This document shows positions 28,147-37,293 of a stretch of 64,000 nt of DNA, in pieces. The notes under the pieces were generated by a model. The model ran no database searches, was not told where the DNA came from, and saw only the letters and a list, made by a program, of their open reading frames with translations. The DNA is from Bacillus sp. HF117_J1_D (GTDB lineage: Bacteria; Bacillota; Bacilli; Bacillales; Bacillaceae_C). Location of the stretch: positions 32,580-96,579 of the forward strand of contig JAABNQ010000005.1 in NCBI GenBank assembly GCA_009928435.1, given 5' to 3'. Each line of letters begins with the position of its first letter. Position 1 is the first letter of the stretch. The position numbers and the translations under genes are program-made.

Positions 28147-29931
28147 TTAAACTACATATTTTTCCGCTGCGATCAACTGCTCAGCAGCTGCTCTCTTTTT
28201 CGCAATGATATTAATAGGTGTGTGGCGTGTCAATCTGCGAAGGGCAGAGTTCATCATGCGGAATGTATCTCCTTCTTCAATGGCAGCCAGACTTTCTCTC
28301 GCCATTTGTTCTACTTTCACGATAGAGTCCTGGCAGAAAATTTCAGTGTAAAGAAGCTTCTGGCCACTTTTCTCCAAACCGCTGCGCTTAATTGCTTTTT
28401 CCGTCCTAAGAACCACCGCCTCCATTGCATAAGCAAGTGAGACAATATCAGCAATTTTGGAAAGAATCTCCTGTTCGTTCTCCAATGCTTTTCCGTATTT
28501 CTGAGCTGCAAGCCCGGCAATCATAAGCGCTGCTTTCTTAGCCCCACTCGTCAACTGTTTTTCCTGAGCTAACGGTTCATCTCCAGGCTCTTCCGGCATG
28601 AGCATCATCAACTCTTCCTGAAGCGTTTGAGCTTTTTCAAGAAGCGGAAGCTCTCCCTTAAATGCCTTACGTAAATAGGTTCCAGGAACTAGCAGGCGGT
28701 TGATTTCATTCGTCCCCTCAAAAATACGATTGATTCGCGAATCGCGATACGCTCTTTCAATTTCATACTCCTCCATGAAGCCGTATCCTCCATGGATTTG
28801 CACACCTTCATCCACAACATGGTCAAGAACTTCGGTTGCAAAAAACTTGTTCAATGAACATTCGATGGCGTACTCTGCAATTGATTTTGCGACTTCCGTT
28901 CCGTCATTGATCTCTTCGTTACTGAGCCGGCTCATCCTGTCTTCAAACAAGCCAACTGTTCTGTAGACAGAGCTTTCGGCAGCATAAATTTCCGAGCCGA
29001 GTGTACCAAATTTTTCCTTTGTCAAATTGAACTGGGAAATCGGTGTCTTGAACTGCTTTCGCTGGTTGGCATATTCCAAAGTGAGCTCTATCGCCCGCTT
29101 GGAAGCTCCTACTGCACCTACCCCCAGCTTATAACGACCGATATTTAAAATGTTGAAAGCGATTCGATGGCCCTTTCCGACTTCTCCGAGAAGATTTTCA
29201 ACCGGAACTTCGGCATCTTCTAAAATGAGGGTACGGGTTGACGAGCTCTTGATGCCCATTTTCTTTTCTTCTGGACCGGTTGATACTCCTGGATATTCCC
29301 TTTCAACAATGAAGGCCGAAAAATGCTCCCCATCCACTTTTGCATAAACGATGAATACATCCGCAAACGCCGAGTTGGTAATCCACTGTTTTTCGCCATT
29401 TAAAATAAAATGGGTACCGGCTTCGTTCAGCTTAGCTGTCGTTTTTGCCCCAAGCGCATCTGATCCTGACCCCGGCTCCGTCAAAGCGTATGCAGCAAGC
29501 AATTCACCTGTCGCCAAAGATGGTAAGTATTTCCGTTTCTGCTCATCTGTCCCGAATAAAACGATTGGAAGCGATCCAATTCCAACGTGCGCTCCATGAG
29601 TAATTGAAAAACCTCCCGCCTTTGCCATCTTTTCCGCTATTAGGGCAGAGCTTACCTTATCAAGTGCCAAGCCACCAAATTCCTCTGGCACATCGGCTCC
29701 CAATAAGCCAAGTTCTCCAGCTTCTTTCAATAGTTTGACAGAGCGGTCAAATTCATGATTCTCTATATGCTCCACTTGTGGGAGTACTTCGTTTGTTACA
29801 AAATCATCCGCTGTTTTCGCAATCATCATTTGCTCATCCGTGTAATCTTCCGGAGTGAACATTTGATCAATAGAAATATCCTCGATTAAAAATGCTCCGC
29901 CCTTAATCAACTTTTCTGTTCCTTTAGACAT
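28147..29931 (-). CDS. fadE: Acyl-CoA dehydrogenase FadE
   Basis: A 594-residue flavoprotein. It has an acyl-CoA dehydrogenase domain in residues 40-420, with AAYALTEPGSGSDALGAKT and EKQWITNSAFADVF in the flavin region and GYGFMEEYEIERAYRD near the catalytic base, then RIFEGTNEINRLLV. A C-terminal extension of about 170 residues is typical of the long VLCAD-like members. It performs the first oxidation step of fatty-acid beta-oxidation. It starts at ATG 29931 behind GGAGGAATGAGCT and is the last gene of fadN-fadA-fadE (yusLKJ in B. subtilis). Confidence 0.95.
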   Translation of the reverse strand: MSKGTEKLIKGGAFLIEDISIDQMFTPEDYTDEQMMIAKTADDFVTNEVLPQVEHIENHEFDRSVKLLKEAGELGLLGADVPEEFGGLALDKVSSALIAEKMAKAGGFSITHGAHVGIGSLPIVLFGTDEQKRKYLPSLATGELLAAYALTEPGSGSDALGAKTTAKLNEAGTHFILNGEKQWITNSAFADVFIVYAKVDGEHFSAFIVEREYPGVSTGPEEKKMGIKSSSTRTLILEDAEVPVENLLGEVGKGHRIAFNILNIGRYKLGVGAVGASKRAIELTLEYANQRKQFKTPISQFNLTKEKFGTLGSEIYAAESSVYRTVGLFEDRMSRLSNEEINDGTEVAKSIAEYAIECSLNKFFATEVLDHVVDEGVQIHGGYGFMEEYEIERAYRDSRINRIFEGTNEINRLLVPGTYLRKAFKGELPLLEKAQTLQEELMMLMPEEPGDEPLAQEKQLTSGAKKAALMIAGLAAQKYGKALENEQEILSKIADIVSLAYAMEAVVLRTEKAIKRSGLEKSGQKLLYTEIFCQDSIVKVEQMARESLAAIEEGDTFRMMNSALRRLTRHTPINIIAKKRAAAEQLIAAEKYVV

Positions 29932-29956
29932 AGCTCATTCCTCCATTTCATTTTAC

Positions 29957-31132
29957 TCACATAAGTTCAAATACACCAGCCGCACCCATACCGCCGCCGA
30001 TACACATCGTCACAACGCCAAACTGTGCTTGCCTCCGCTTCATTTCATGCGCAAGCGTTAATGTCAGCTTTGCACCTGTGCATCCAAGTGGATGGCCGAG
30101 CGCAATAGCTCCCCCATTGACATTTACGATTTCTTCATCCAGGTCTAACGCCCGAATCACCTGAATGGCTTGCGACGCAAATGCTTCATTCAATTCGAAC
30201 AATCCGATATCCGACAACTCAAGTCCTGCAATTTCCAATGCCTTCGGTATTGCTGCAACCGGACCGACCCCCATGATCTCCGGTGCCACTCCCGCAACCG
30301 CAAACGAACGGAATTTCAACATCGGTTCAAGTCCAGTGGAATACGCTTTCTCTCTGTCCATCACCATGACCGCTGCCGCACCGTCACTCGTTTGCGAGGA
30401 ATTCCCCGCTGTAACTGAACCCGTGACAGAGAAAGCTGGACGAAGCTTTGACAATACTTCCATATTAGTATCCGAACGGACACCTTCATCCTGGGAAAAT
30501 TGTATATGCTTCTCTTTTAATTTATGTCCAGGTCCAACCGTCCTCACAACTACATCCACCGGAACAATTTCATCATCGAATTTTCCTTCAGCAATCGCCT
30601 TGGCTGCTTTTTGGTGGCTGCGGACCGCAAAAGCATCCTGATCTTCTCTAGATACGCCGAACTGTCTAGCGACTTCCTCTGCCGTATGCCCCATGCTCAT
30701 ATAATATTCAGGAGCGGATTCTACAAGCTGTAAATTCGGCCTGACGACATGCCCCGTCATCGGTAAAAGACTCATTGATTCAGCGCCACCGGCAATGATT
30801 GTATCGGATGCCCCTACCATAATCCTTTCAGCGGCATAAGCAATCGATTGTAGCCCTGATGAACAAAACCGGTTAATTGTAATACCAGGAACATCATTAG
30901 AAAGACCCGCAAGCCCTACGATATTCCGCGCCATATTCAATCCCTGTTCAGCTTCTGGAACAGCGCAGCCAATGATGACATCATCGATATTCCCTTCATA
31001 ATTGCCTGCCCGCTTTAATGTTTCTTTTACGACCAGCGCCCCCAGATCATCTGGACGCGTATGGGCGAGCGTCCCCTTTTTCGCTTTGCCGACCGGCGTT
31101 CTTGCACCGGCCACGATGACCGCTTCACGCAT
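29957..31132 (-). CDS. fadA: 3-ketoacyl-CoA thiolase FadA
   Basis: A 391-residue thiolase with nucleophilic Cys in NRFCSSGLQSIA, the base-bearing GHPLGCTGAKL and the final MCIGGGMGAA. It cleaves 3-ketoacyl-CoA to acetyl-CoA and a shortened acyl-CoA. The ATG follows TGAGGAGGATCATTT. It is 33 bases after fadN and 25 before fadE, so all three are co-transcribed. Confidence 0.96.
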   Translation of the reverse strand: MREAVIVAGARTPVGKAKKGTLAHTRPDDLGALVVKETLKRAGNYEGNIDDVIIGCAVPEAEQGLNMARNIVGLAGLSNDVPGITINRFCSSGLQSIAYAAERIMVGASDTIIAGGAESMSLLPMTGHVVRPNLQLVESAPEYYMSMGHTAEEVARQFGVSREDQDAFAVRSHQKAAKAIAEGKFDDEIVPVDVVVRTVGPGHKLKEKHIQFSQDEGVRSDTNMEVLSKLRPAFSVTGSVTAGNSSQTSDGAAAVMVMDREKAYSTGLEPMLKFRSFAVAGVAPEIMGVGPVAAIPKALEIAGLELSDIGLFELNEAFASQAIQVIRALDLDEEIVNVNGGAIALGHPLGCTGAKLTLTLAHEMKRRQAQFGVVTMCIGGGMGAAGVFELM

Positions 31133-31165
31133 AAATGATCCTCCTCATTTCCTCATAAACTTTGG

Positions 31166-33550
31166 TCAGTTTCTTAATGGCTTCCCTTTGACAAGCATAT
31201 GTTGCATGCGTTGCTGTGATTTCGGCTCAGCTACAAGACTCAGAAATGCTTCTTTTTCGAGATCTAGTAAATACTGTTCATCCACCATTGTTCCGTAAGG
31301 GACTTTCCCCCCTGCAATCACATATGCCAATTTTTTTGCTATTTTCAGATCATGCTCTGAAATATAGCCTGACAGTCTCATTGCTTCTACACCAAGCAAT
31401 AATGTGGCGTAGCCAGTCTCTCCTGTAACCGGAATCTTTTCTTTCACCGGTGGTTTATATCCTTGCTCATGTAAGGACAAAACTGCCTGCTTCGCATCGT
31501 AAATGAGATGATCGCCATTGACAGATATTCCATCGGCATGATTCAAAAAGTTATTTTCCGCCGCTTCTTCAGCTGAAGTGGACACTTTGGCCATGGCGAT
31601 TGTTTCAAACACTTTGTTCGCCACTTGCTGTAAATCAAACTCCACATTATTAGCCATGCTCTTCAATGTTTTTATATAAAGCTCTTTATTTCCGCCGCCC
31701 CCTGGGATGAGCCCGACTCCTGTTTCAACAAGACCCATATATGTTTCCATGGACGCTTGGATGTGCGCAGAAGGAAGGCAGACTTCCGATCCTCCGCCAA
31801 GTGTCATGCCAAATGGCGCGGTCACAACTGGCTTTTCACTGTATTTGACTTTCATCATCGCCTGCTGGAACTGTCGGATGACCATATCCACTTCGAATAT
31901 GTCATCATCCTGTGCGGCCATTAATATCATGGCAATATTCGCACCTACACAGAAGTTCTTCCCTTGGTTTCCAATGATAAGCCCTTTGTAGTTCCTTTCC
32001 GTTTCTTCAATGGCATAATGGAGCATTTGAATAATATCAAAACCGATCGCATTGCTTTTCGAATGGAATTCTAGCAATAGCACTCCGTCTCCGACATCTA
32101 TGACACTTGCTCCTGAATTTTTCTTTAATACTTTCCCCTGCTTTTTCAAAAGCTTCAAATCTATTACTTTAGGATTCTTTGGAATCTCTTTATATTCACC
32201 ATTTGAAAAATAATACTCGATTCCATCTACTTCCTTATAAAAAGAAGTATGGCCGCCATCAAGCATATCCTTCACCCAGCCAGGGACCTTCATCCCTTCC
32301 TGTTCCATTTTTGCAACAGAGTTCTCCACTCCGATAGCATCCCAAGTTTCAAAAGGTCCAAGCTGCCAACCGAATCCCCATTTCATCGCTTGGTCAATTG
32401 CAACGATGTCGTCAGCGATTTCACCGAGGAGCTCGGCAGAAATTGCCAGCACTGGCGCAGTGATATTCCATAGAAGCTTCCCTGCTGGATCTTCCGAATA
32501 CATAAGCGCTTTCATTTTCCGCTTGGTTCCCTTTTCCTGTTTTGCTAATTCCAGTCCGGGTGTTTTAAACTTCTTCCGCGGTTCATATTCGAACGTTTCA
32601 GGATTAAGCTGTAAAATGTCTTTGCCTTTTTTCACATAAAAGCCTTGACCTGATTTGCTTCCAAGCCAGCCTTTTTCTTGCATTTTCTTCATAAAGCCAG
32701 GAACCTCAAATACTTCCTTCTCTTCGCCATCCACGAGTTCATACACATTGTTAGCAACATGAATGAAGGTATCAAGACCAACAACATCAAGTGTTCTAAA
32801 CGTGGCACTTTTCGGTCTCCCGATCAATGTACCTGTAATGGAGTCCACTTCACCAATACTATATCCACCTTTGATCATTTCCCTAACAGCTACAAGAAGG
32901 CCATATGTTCCAATCCGGTTCGCAATGAAATTCGGCGTATCTTTGGCAATGACGACTCCTTTGCCCAGCACATCTTCCCCGAATTCTTTCATAAATTCAA
33001 GCACTTCAGGAGCTGTTTTTTGCGTCGGAATGACTTCCAATAGCTTTAGATAACGCGGCGGATTGAAAAAGTGAGTTCCTAGAAAATGTTTTTGAAAATC
33101 ATCGGACCTTCCTTCAGACATAGCTTCAACAGAGATACCTGAAGTGTTGGAGCTGATGATTGATCCAATTTTTCTATAATGATCTATCTTTTCAAATACC
33201 TTCTTTTTCACTTCAAGATTTTCAACTACTACTTCAATGATCCAATCCACATCTTTTAGTTGATCCAAATCATCTTCCAGATTCCCGGCCGTAATCAGAT
33301 TCAAGTTTTTCTTGCTTGCAAGAGGTGCCGGCTTTTGCTTCAACAATTTCCTCAAAGCTTCTTCCGTATTTCTGTTTCGCACTTTCCTGTCTTCCAGCGT
33401 AAGCCCTTTTTCCTTCTCTCTAGCTGTCAGCTCACTTGGAACAATATCCAAGAGAAGAGTGGGAATCCCAACGTTAGCCAAGTGTGCAGCTATGCCGGAG
33501 CCCATGACTCCTGATCCAAGGACTGCCGCCTTTCGAATTCGAAATGACAA
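31166..33550 (-). CDS. fadN: FadN, 3-hydroxyacyl-CoA dehydrogenase/enoyl-CoA hydratase
   Basis: A 794-residue fusion. Residues 1-400 form a 3-hydroxyacyl-CoA dehydrogenase: the NAD motif AAVLGSGVMGSGIAAHLA opens the protein, followed by GTHFFNPPRYLKLLE. The C-terminal part is an enoyl-CoA hydratase/isomerase domain with NQGKNFCVGANIAMILM and PFGMTLGGGSEVCLP, ending in GKVPYGTMVDEQYLLDLEKE. It carries out the two middle steps of beta-oxidation. I chose the TTG start after AAAAGGAGGAAATTGCA; the frame extends 13 codons further, to an ATG inside the FadR box, which would be an odd start. It is the first gene of the operon. Confidence 0.95.
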   Translation of the reverse strand: MSFRIRKAAVLGSGVMGSGIAAHLANVGIPTLLLDIVPSELTAREKEKGLTLEDRKVRNRNTEEALRKLLKQKPAPLASKKNLNLITAGNLEDDLDQLKDVDWIIEVVVENLEVKKKVFEKIDHYRKIGSIISSNTSGISVEAMSEGRSDDFQKHFLGTHFFNPPRYLKLLEVIPTQKTAPEVLEFMKEFGEDVLGKGVVIAKDTPNFIANRIGTYGLLVAVREMIKGGYSIGEVDSITGTLIGRPKSATFRTLDVVGLDTFIHVANNVYELVDGEEKEVFEVPGFMKKMQEKGWLGSKSGQGFYVKKGKDILQLNPETFEYEPRKKFKTPGLELAKQEKGTKRKMKALMYSEDPAGKLLWNITAPVLAISAELLGEIADDIVAIDQAMKWGFGWQLGPFETWDAIGVENSVAKMEQEGMKVPGWVKDMLDGGHTSFYKEVDGIEYYFSNGEYKEIPKNPKVIDLKLLKKQGKVLKKNSGASVIDVGDGVLLLEFHSKSNAIGFDIIQMLHYAIEETERNYKGLIIGNQGKNFCVGANIAMILMAAQDDDIFEVDMVIRQFQQAMMKVKYSEKPVVTAPFGMTLGGGSEVCLPSAHIQASMETYMGLVETGVGLIPGGGGNKELYIKTLKSMANNVEFDLQQVANKVFETIAMAKVSTSAEEAAENNFLNHADGISVNGDHLIYDAKQAVLSLHEQGYKPPVKEKIPVTGETGYATLLLGVEAMRLSGYISEHDLKIAKKLAYVIAGGKVPYGTMVDEQYLLDLEKEAFLSLVAEPKSQQRMQHMLVKGKPLRN

Positions 33551-33574
33551 TGCAATTTCCTCCTTTTCCAACTT

Positions 33575-33592
33575 TGAATGAACACTCATTCA
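33575..33592. promoter_or_regulatory. FadR operator in fadNAE leader
   Basis: TGAATGAACACTCATTCA is a perfect 7-bp inverted repeat with a 4-base spacer and fits the Bacillus FadR box TGAATGAMTANTCATTCA closely. It lies between the inferred promoter and the fadN start, so bound FadR would block transcription until long-chain acyl-CoA releases it. Confidence 0.88.
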
Positions 33593-33641
33593 TTTTCTTT
33601 CGAAAAAAAATTTCTAAATGAAATGAGTCTTGTTAACTATT

Positions 33642-33670
33642 AATATAACGGAATTAAAAGATTTACGCAA
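33642..33670 (-). promoter_or_regulatory. Probable SigA promoter of fadNAE
   Basis: On the minus strand TTGCGT (33665-33670) and TATATT (33642-33647) are 17 bases apart. The FadR box begins about 50 bases downstream. Confidence 0.65.
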
Positions 33671-33720
33671 TCATTTCTAATTAATAATTCAAAAAACATT
33701 GGTTTACCTAGCCTGCATGG

Positions 33721-34638
33721 TCATTTTTTTAACATACTTTTTAAAATAAAGAAAACATTGGCTGGCCGCTCAGCAAGCCGTCGCATGAAATAACCATACC
33801 AATCGGTTCCGTATGGGACATAGACCCGCATCGTATAACCTTCTTGTGCAAGCTCCAACTGGCGTTCACTCCGGATACCGTATAGCATTTGGAACTCGAA
33901 TTGATCATTTGGGATGCCATGTTCTTTTACAAATTGCTTTGTAAATTCGATGATTGCGTCGTCATGTGTAGCTACTGCTGTATAATGTCCGTGCAAAAGG
34001 TGTGTTTTAATTATTTTTTTATAATTATCGTCAACGTCCACTTTATTCGGAAACGCAACTTCAGATGACTCTTTATATGCTCCTTTAACGAGTCGCAGAT
34101 TGGGTGCGTATGCATCCAGCTCCTCCATGTCTTTAGATGTACGGAAAAGATAAGCTTGGATGACAGTTCCGATATTGTCATATTCACGACTAAGCTGTTT
34201 GAAAATCTGAAGCGTTTTTTCGCATCGCACATAATTTTCCATATCAATAGTGACAAATACTTCATTCTTATTCGCAGCATCCATGATCTCCCTCATGTTG
34301 AACATGACATAGTCATCAGAAATATCCATTCCCATCGACGTCAGCTTAAGAGATAGTTGGGAATCAAGTTTTTCACGCTCAATGATCTTGATAGCCTCAA
34401 TGCAATTGTCCACCATGCGCCTCGCTTCCTTTTGACTGTTCACAAATTCCCCCAAATAATCAATCGTCACCTTCAGCCCTTTTCCATTGAGCTCCTTGAT
34501 AATAGCAACTGCCTGCTCGATTGTTTCACCAGCAACAAATCTAGCTGCTCCGAATCGAAGGCCATATTTTTTCGCCGATCTTGTAAGGACCTTATTGTTT
34601 GATAGAAACAAAAAGAAATTGCGCATTGCCTTTTCCAT
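33721..34638 (-). CDS. fadM: Proline dehydrogenase (FadM/YusM type)
   Basis: A 305-residue monofunctional PRODH barrel: LKLTSMGMDIS, FVTIDMENYVRCEKTL, IQAYLFRTSKDMEEL, VKGAYKESSEVAF, ATHDDAIIEFTKQF and FEFQMLYGIRSERQ, with the Arg pairs that bind proline in the last. It oxidises proline to pyrroline-5-carboxylate with FAD. The ATG follows AGGGGGTCTATTTC. The gene neighbours fadNAE as yusM does in B. subtilis, where it was renamed fadM. It is divergent from a coat-like gene pair. No partner P5C dehydrogenase gene lies in the window. Confidence 0.93.
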   Translation of the reverse strand: MEKAMRNFFLFLSNNKVLTRSAKKYGLRFGAARFVAGETIEQAVAIIKELNGKGLKVTIDYLGEFVNSQKEARRMVDNCIEAIKIIEREKLDSQLSLKLTSMGMDISDDYVMFNMREIMDAANKNEVFVTIDMENYVRCEKTLQIFKQLSREYDNIGTVIQAYLFRTSKDMEELDAYAPNLRLVKGAYKESSEVAFPNKVDVDDNYKKIIKTHLLHGHYTAVATHDDAIIEFTKQFVKEHGIPNDQFEFQMLYGIRSERQLELAQEGYTMRVYVPYGTDWYGYFMRRLAERPANVFFILKSMLKK

Positions 34639-34775
34639 GAAATAGACCCCCTAAGAACGTGAATTTAAGTATAATCGCTATCCTTTTATGATTTATGTTC
34701 AGTATTTGCACATTACATGAATAAAAATACTCCCCGCACACAAGCTATTTTTGTAAAGTTCAAGGAGGGAAAAAT

Positions 34776-35051
34776 ATGCAAAATCAGCAAATGAATCCAC
34801 AACAAATGCAAAATCAACAGCCAAGGATGCAGCAGCCGCCGCATGTCATGACAACAAAAGATCTTTCTTATATTAATGATATGCTGGCGTGGAATCTGCT
34901 GGCAATGAAAAAAGCACATTTTTTTGCACAGCAGTGTCAAGACCAGTCTATCAAGATGGAAATTGAAAAATGCGGACAAATGCACCAGCGTCATTACGAA
35001 ATGCTGCTGGCACACCTACAGGAAAAACAACAGAACAACAAAATTATGTGA
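34776..35051 (+). CDS. Small CotF-like spore coat protein, Gln/Met-rich N-terminus
   Basis: A 91-residue protein with a Gln/Asn/Met/Pro-rich head (MQNQQMNPQQMQNQQPRM) and a helical body TTKDLSYINDMLAWNLLAMK resembling half of the CotF coat domain. It starts at ATG 34776 after AGGAGGGAAAAAT. Together with the next gene it is probably deposited in the spore coat. B. subtilis has a coat-like gene (yusN) at this place. Assignment is by general likeness. Confidence 0.75.
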   Translation: MQNQQMNPQQMQNQQPRMQQPPHVMTTKDLSYINDMLAWNLLAMKKAHFFAQQCQDQSIKMEIEKCGQMHQRHYEMLLAHLQEKQQNNKIM

Positions 35052-35073
35052 TGAAAAGGAGACCGCCACTTAG

Positions 35074-35418
35074 ATGAATAACCAAAACCAACCGAATCAA
35101 AAAATCCAAAACCCATCTATGCAAGTTCCGAAGACACCACAGATGAACGACCGTGATTTCATCAATGACATGCTGGCAACGGAAAAATATATGACAAACA
35201 GCTACGCGGTTGCGCTTCACGAAGCTAGCCACCAGCATCTTTATGATGATTTGCTTACGATATTCAATGAAACCCAGCACGCACAACGAAGCCTGTTTGA
35301 GCACATGTTCAAAAACGGCTGGTACACCTTCGATGCGGAGAGTGAGCAAAAAATCCAGCAATCCTACCAGCAGCACGCCGGATACTCGAATCAATTCCCT
35401 TACGGTGGGGTACAGTGA
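35074..35418 (+). CDS. CotF-family spore coat protein
   Basis: A 114-residue protein with a Gln/Asn/Pro-rich head and the CotF-type body MNDRDFINDMLATEKYMTNS, YAVALHEASHQHLYDDLLTI and EHMFKNGWYTFDAESEQKI. CotF-family proteins are structural parts of the spore coat and adopt a ferritin-like helical fold. The ATG lies a rather long 13 bases after AAAAGGAG. It is 22 bases after the previous coat-like gene and shares its transcript; a terminator follows. Confidence 0.85.
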   Translation: MNNQNQPNQKIQNPSMQVPKTPQMNDRDFINDMLATEKYMTNSYAVALHEASHQHLYDDLLTIFNETQHAQRSLFEHMFKNGWYTFDAESEQKIQQSYQQHAGYSNQFPYGGVQ

Positions 35419-35424
35419 CTAAGG

Positions 35425-35454
35425 AAAGCAGGCCTCGACGGGGCTGCTTTTTTT
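35425..35454 (+). terminator. Terminator of the coat-protein pair
   Basis: AAAGCAG and CTGCTTT pair around a GC-rich loop and are followed by seven T residues, directly after the second coat gene. Confidence 0.85.
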
Positions 35455-35729
35455 GATGGATCGAAGAAGGAAGGTTTATTCGTATAACCGTTCGACAAAA
35501 CCAACAGTTTGAGATATACCTGCGGATTGTACGGTCTAGCCCACGAACTCACCTGTGAATTGAACGGATCCCTTTTTCAACAAACCGACTATTTTTTACG
35601 ATTTTAACTTCATTCAGCAGAAGTCTCCCACTCCTGTTAAGTGGTAAGATAATGATACTAGTATTCCCTTCAGTTGCAATCCGGCAGCTGCTACAGATGT
35701 TCAGAGGAATTTGATTACTTAGGTCTGGT
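35455..35729. other. Intergenic region without gene
   Basis: The 275 bases between the coat terminator and the stop of the SSS symporter gene hold no convincing frame, RNA or repeat. Confidence 0.5.
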
Positions 35730-37130
35730 TCACCCGACCTTCATACCAGCTTCATTATCCGCTTTTTTAGAGGGGATAAACGAAAGCAGTATGATTGTGA
35801 CAAAACTTACCACTAAGCCATAAATAATTGGTTCAGTAGAAGTGATTCCTAATATTGCCAGCCCCCCAAGAATAACTGCTGCACTTAAAATAATGGAATA
35901 GAAGGCTGCACGCGCATTGACTTTCCTTGAGAATAAACCGAATATGACCGGAATGAATAGTGCACCTGACAATACCGCATATGCCACGTCCAAAGCTACT
36001 AGTATATCTTGGATCCAAATGGCACAAACGATAGAGAACCCCCCAATTCCCACAGTTGTCATGCGGGAAACCCGGATGAAGTTTTTATCACTTATACCTA
36101 GTTTAAAGAATCTTCTGATAATATCATTTGATATGAGTGTTGAACAGGCAATGATTGATCCTGATGCTGTCGACATGACAGCTGCAGCAACACTTGCCAA
36201 AACGATCCCCAGCACACCTGGAGGTAAGGAGATCATAGCCATCTCGGCAAAAACATTCTGGCTATCTTCGATATTTGGCAGCACAATAAAAGCACACATC
36301 CCGATGACTGCCAAAACGATTGCGTAGGCATAGGCATATATTCCTGCCGCCACTGTACCGTATTTAGATACTTTTGGAGTTTTTGCAGTGAACAGCCGCT
36401 GCCAAATATCCTGTCCAACCATCAGTCCAAGTGTAAACAGGATGAAATATTGAAAGATTCGATCCCCGCCAATATTGCCTAGATCAAAAAATCCGGGAGG
36501 CAGGTCCGTATTCAAAGCGCCCCAGCCACCAGCCTTTGAAAGACTCAACGGCAGCAATAGGAAAAATACACCTATAGTCATAATAACAAACTGCACAATA
36601 TCCGTCATTGTAACAGACCACATGCCTCCCAATGTTGTATATAAAAAGACAATTCCTCCCCCAATGATAATGCACAGTGCCAAGTTCCATCCCAACCATA
36701 CATTCAACAAAGAACCAATACCGATCATTTGAACGACCGTCAACATCAATGTATAAATAGCAGCAACAATTGCACTAACTAGTCTTGTCTCTTTGTTATA
36801 GCGCTTTTCCAGCATTTCGCTGATTGTCAGCACTTTGAACTGGGATATTTTCTTTGTTAAAAAGATTCCCAGAAAGACTACACCCGTACCAATCGCAACT
36901 ACCATCCAAATTCCCGAAATTCCGAATTCATACCCCAGCTTGGCTGTACCCATTGTCGAGGCTCCGCCAAGTATGACAGCAGCCAAACAGCCTAGATACA
37001 TGAAAAAGTTCAAGTTCCGGCCAGCCACCATATACTCCTCCGCGTTCGTGGCCCGCCTTGCGCCATAAATACCAACTCCAGCAATCATTGCAAAATAAAG
37101 AATAATGATAAAAATGTCAATTGCTCCCAT
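35730..37130 (-). CDS. Sodium:solute symporter (SSS family)
   Basis: A 466-residue carrier with about 13 membrane spans. SSS-family features are an N-terminal FDxx-free variant with RRATNAEEYMVAGRNLNF, the substrate/Na+ region LGGASTMGTAKLGYEFGISG, LYTTLGGMWSVTMTDIVQF and LASVAAAVMSTASGSIIACS. Its ATG follows AAGGGGGGATTATT. It lies last in an operon with a ureohydrolase and a D-2-hydroxyacid dehydrogenase, so its solute is probably the compound degraded by them. In Pseudomonas a transporter gene is likewise linked to guanidinopropionase and a LysR regulator. The solute is unknown. Confidence 0.85.
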   Translation of the reverse strand: MGAIDIFIIILYFAMIAGVGIYGARRATNAEEYMVAGRNLNFFMYLGCLAAVILGGASTMGTAKLGYEFGISGIWMVVAIGTGVVFLGIFLTKKISQFKVLTISEMLEKRYNKETRLVSAIVAAIYTLMLTVVQMIGIGSLLNVWLGWNLALCIIIGGGIVFLYTTLGGMWSVTMTDIVQFVIMTIGVFFLLLPLSLSKAGGWGALNTDLPPGFFDLGNIGGDRIFQYFILFTLGLMVGQDIWQRLFTAKTPKVSKYGTVAAGIYAYAYAIVLAVIGMCAFIVLPNIEDSQNVFAEMAMISLPPGVLGIVLASVAAAVMSTASGSIIACSTLISNDIIRRFFKLGISDKNFIRVSRMTTVGIGGFSIVCAIWIQDILVALDVAYAVLSGALFIPVIFGLFSRKVNARAAFYSIILSAAVILGGLAILGITSTEPIIYGLVVSFVTIILLSFIPSKKADNEAGMKVG

Positions 37131-37264
37131 AATAATCCCCCCTTGTTACCCATACGAGTAATCGTTTTCATTTCTAGTCTTTTATAAAATATAGCATCGC
37201 TTCAGTCCGTTTAAAAATCGCTGTTTCTTATCGAATCAATAACCAATTCCTATCGTTTGGAGTA

Positions 37265-37283
37265 GCCCGGCATCGCGCCGGGC
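37265..37283. other. GC-rich hairpin between ureohydrolase and symporter genes
   Basis: GCCCGGC (37265-37271) pairs with GCCGGGC (37277-37283). No T tract follows on the minus strand, so it may protect or attenuate the transcript rather than end it. Confidence 0.55.
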
Positions 37284-37293
37284 ATTCCAACTA

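Noticed and set aside
30165-30641. 158-codon plus-strand frame inside fadA
   Set aside because: It is a shadow of the thiolase coding strand; fadA motifs and ribosome binding site clearly define the true gene.
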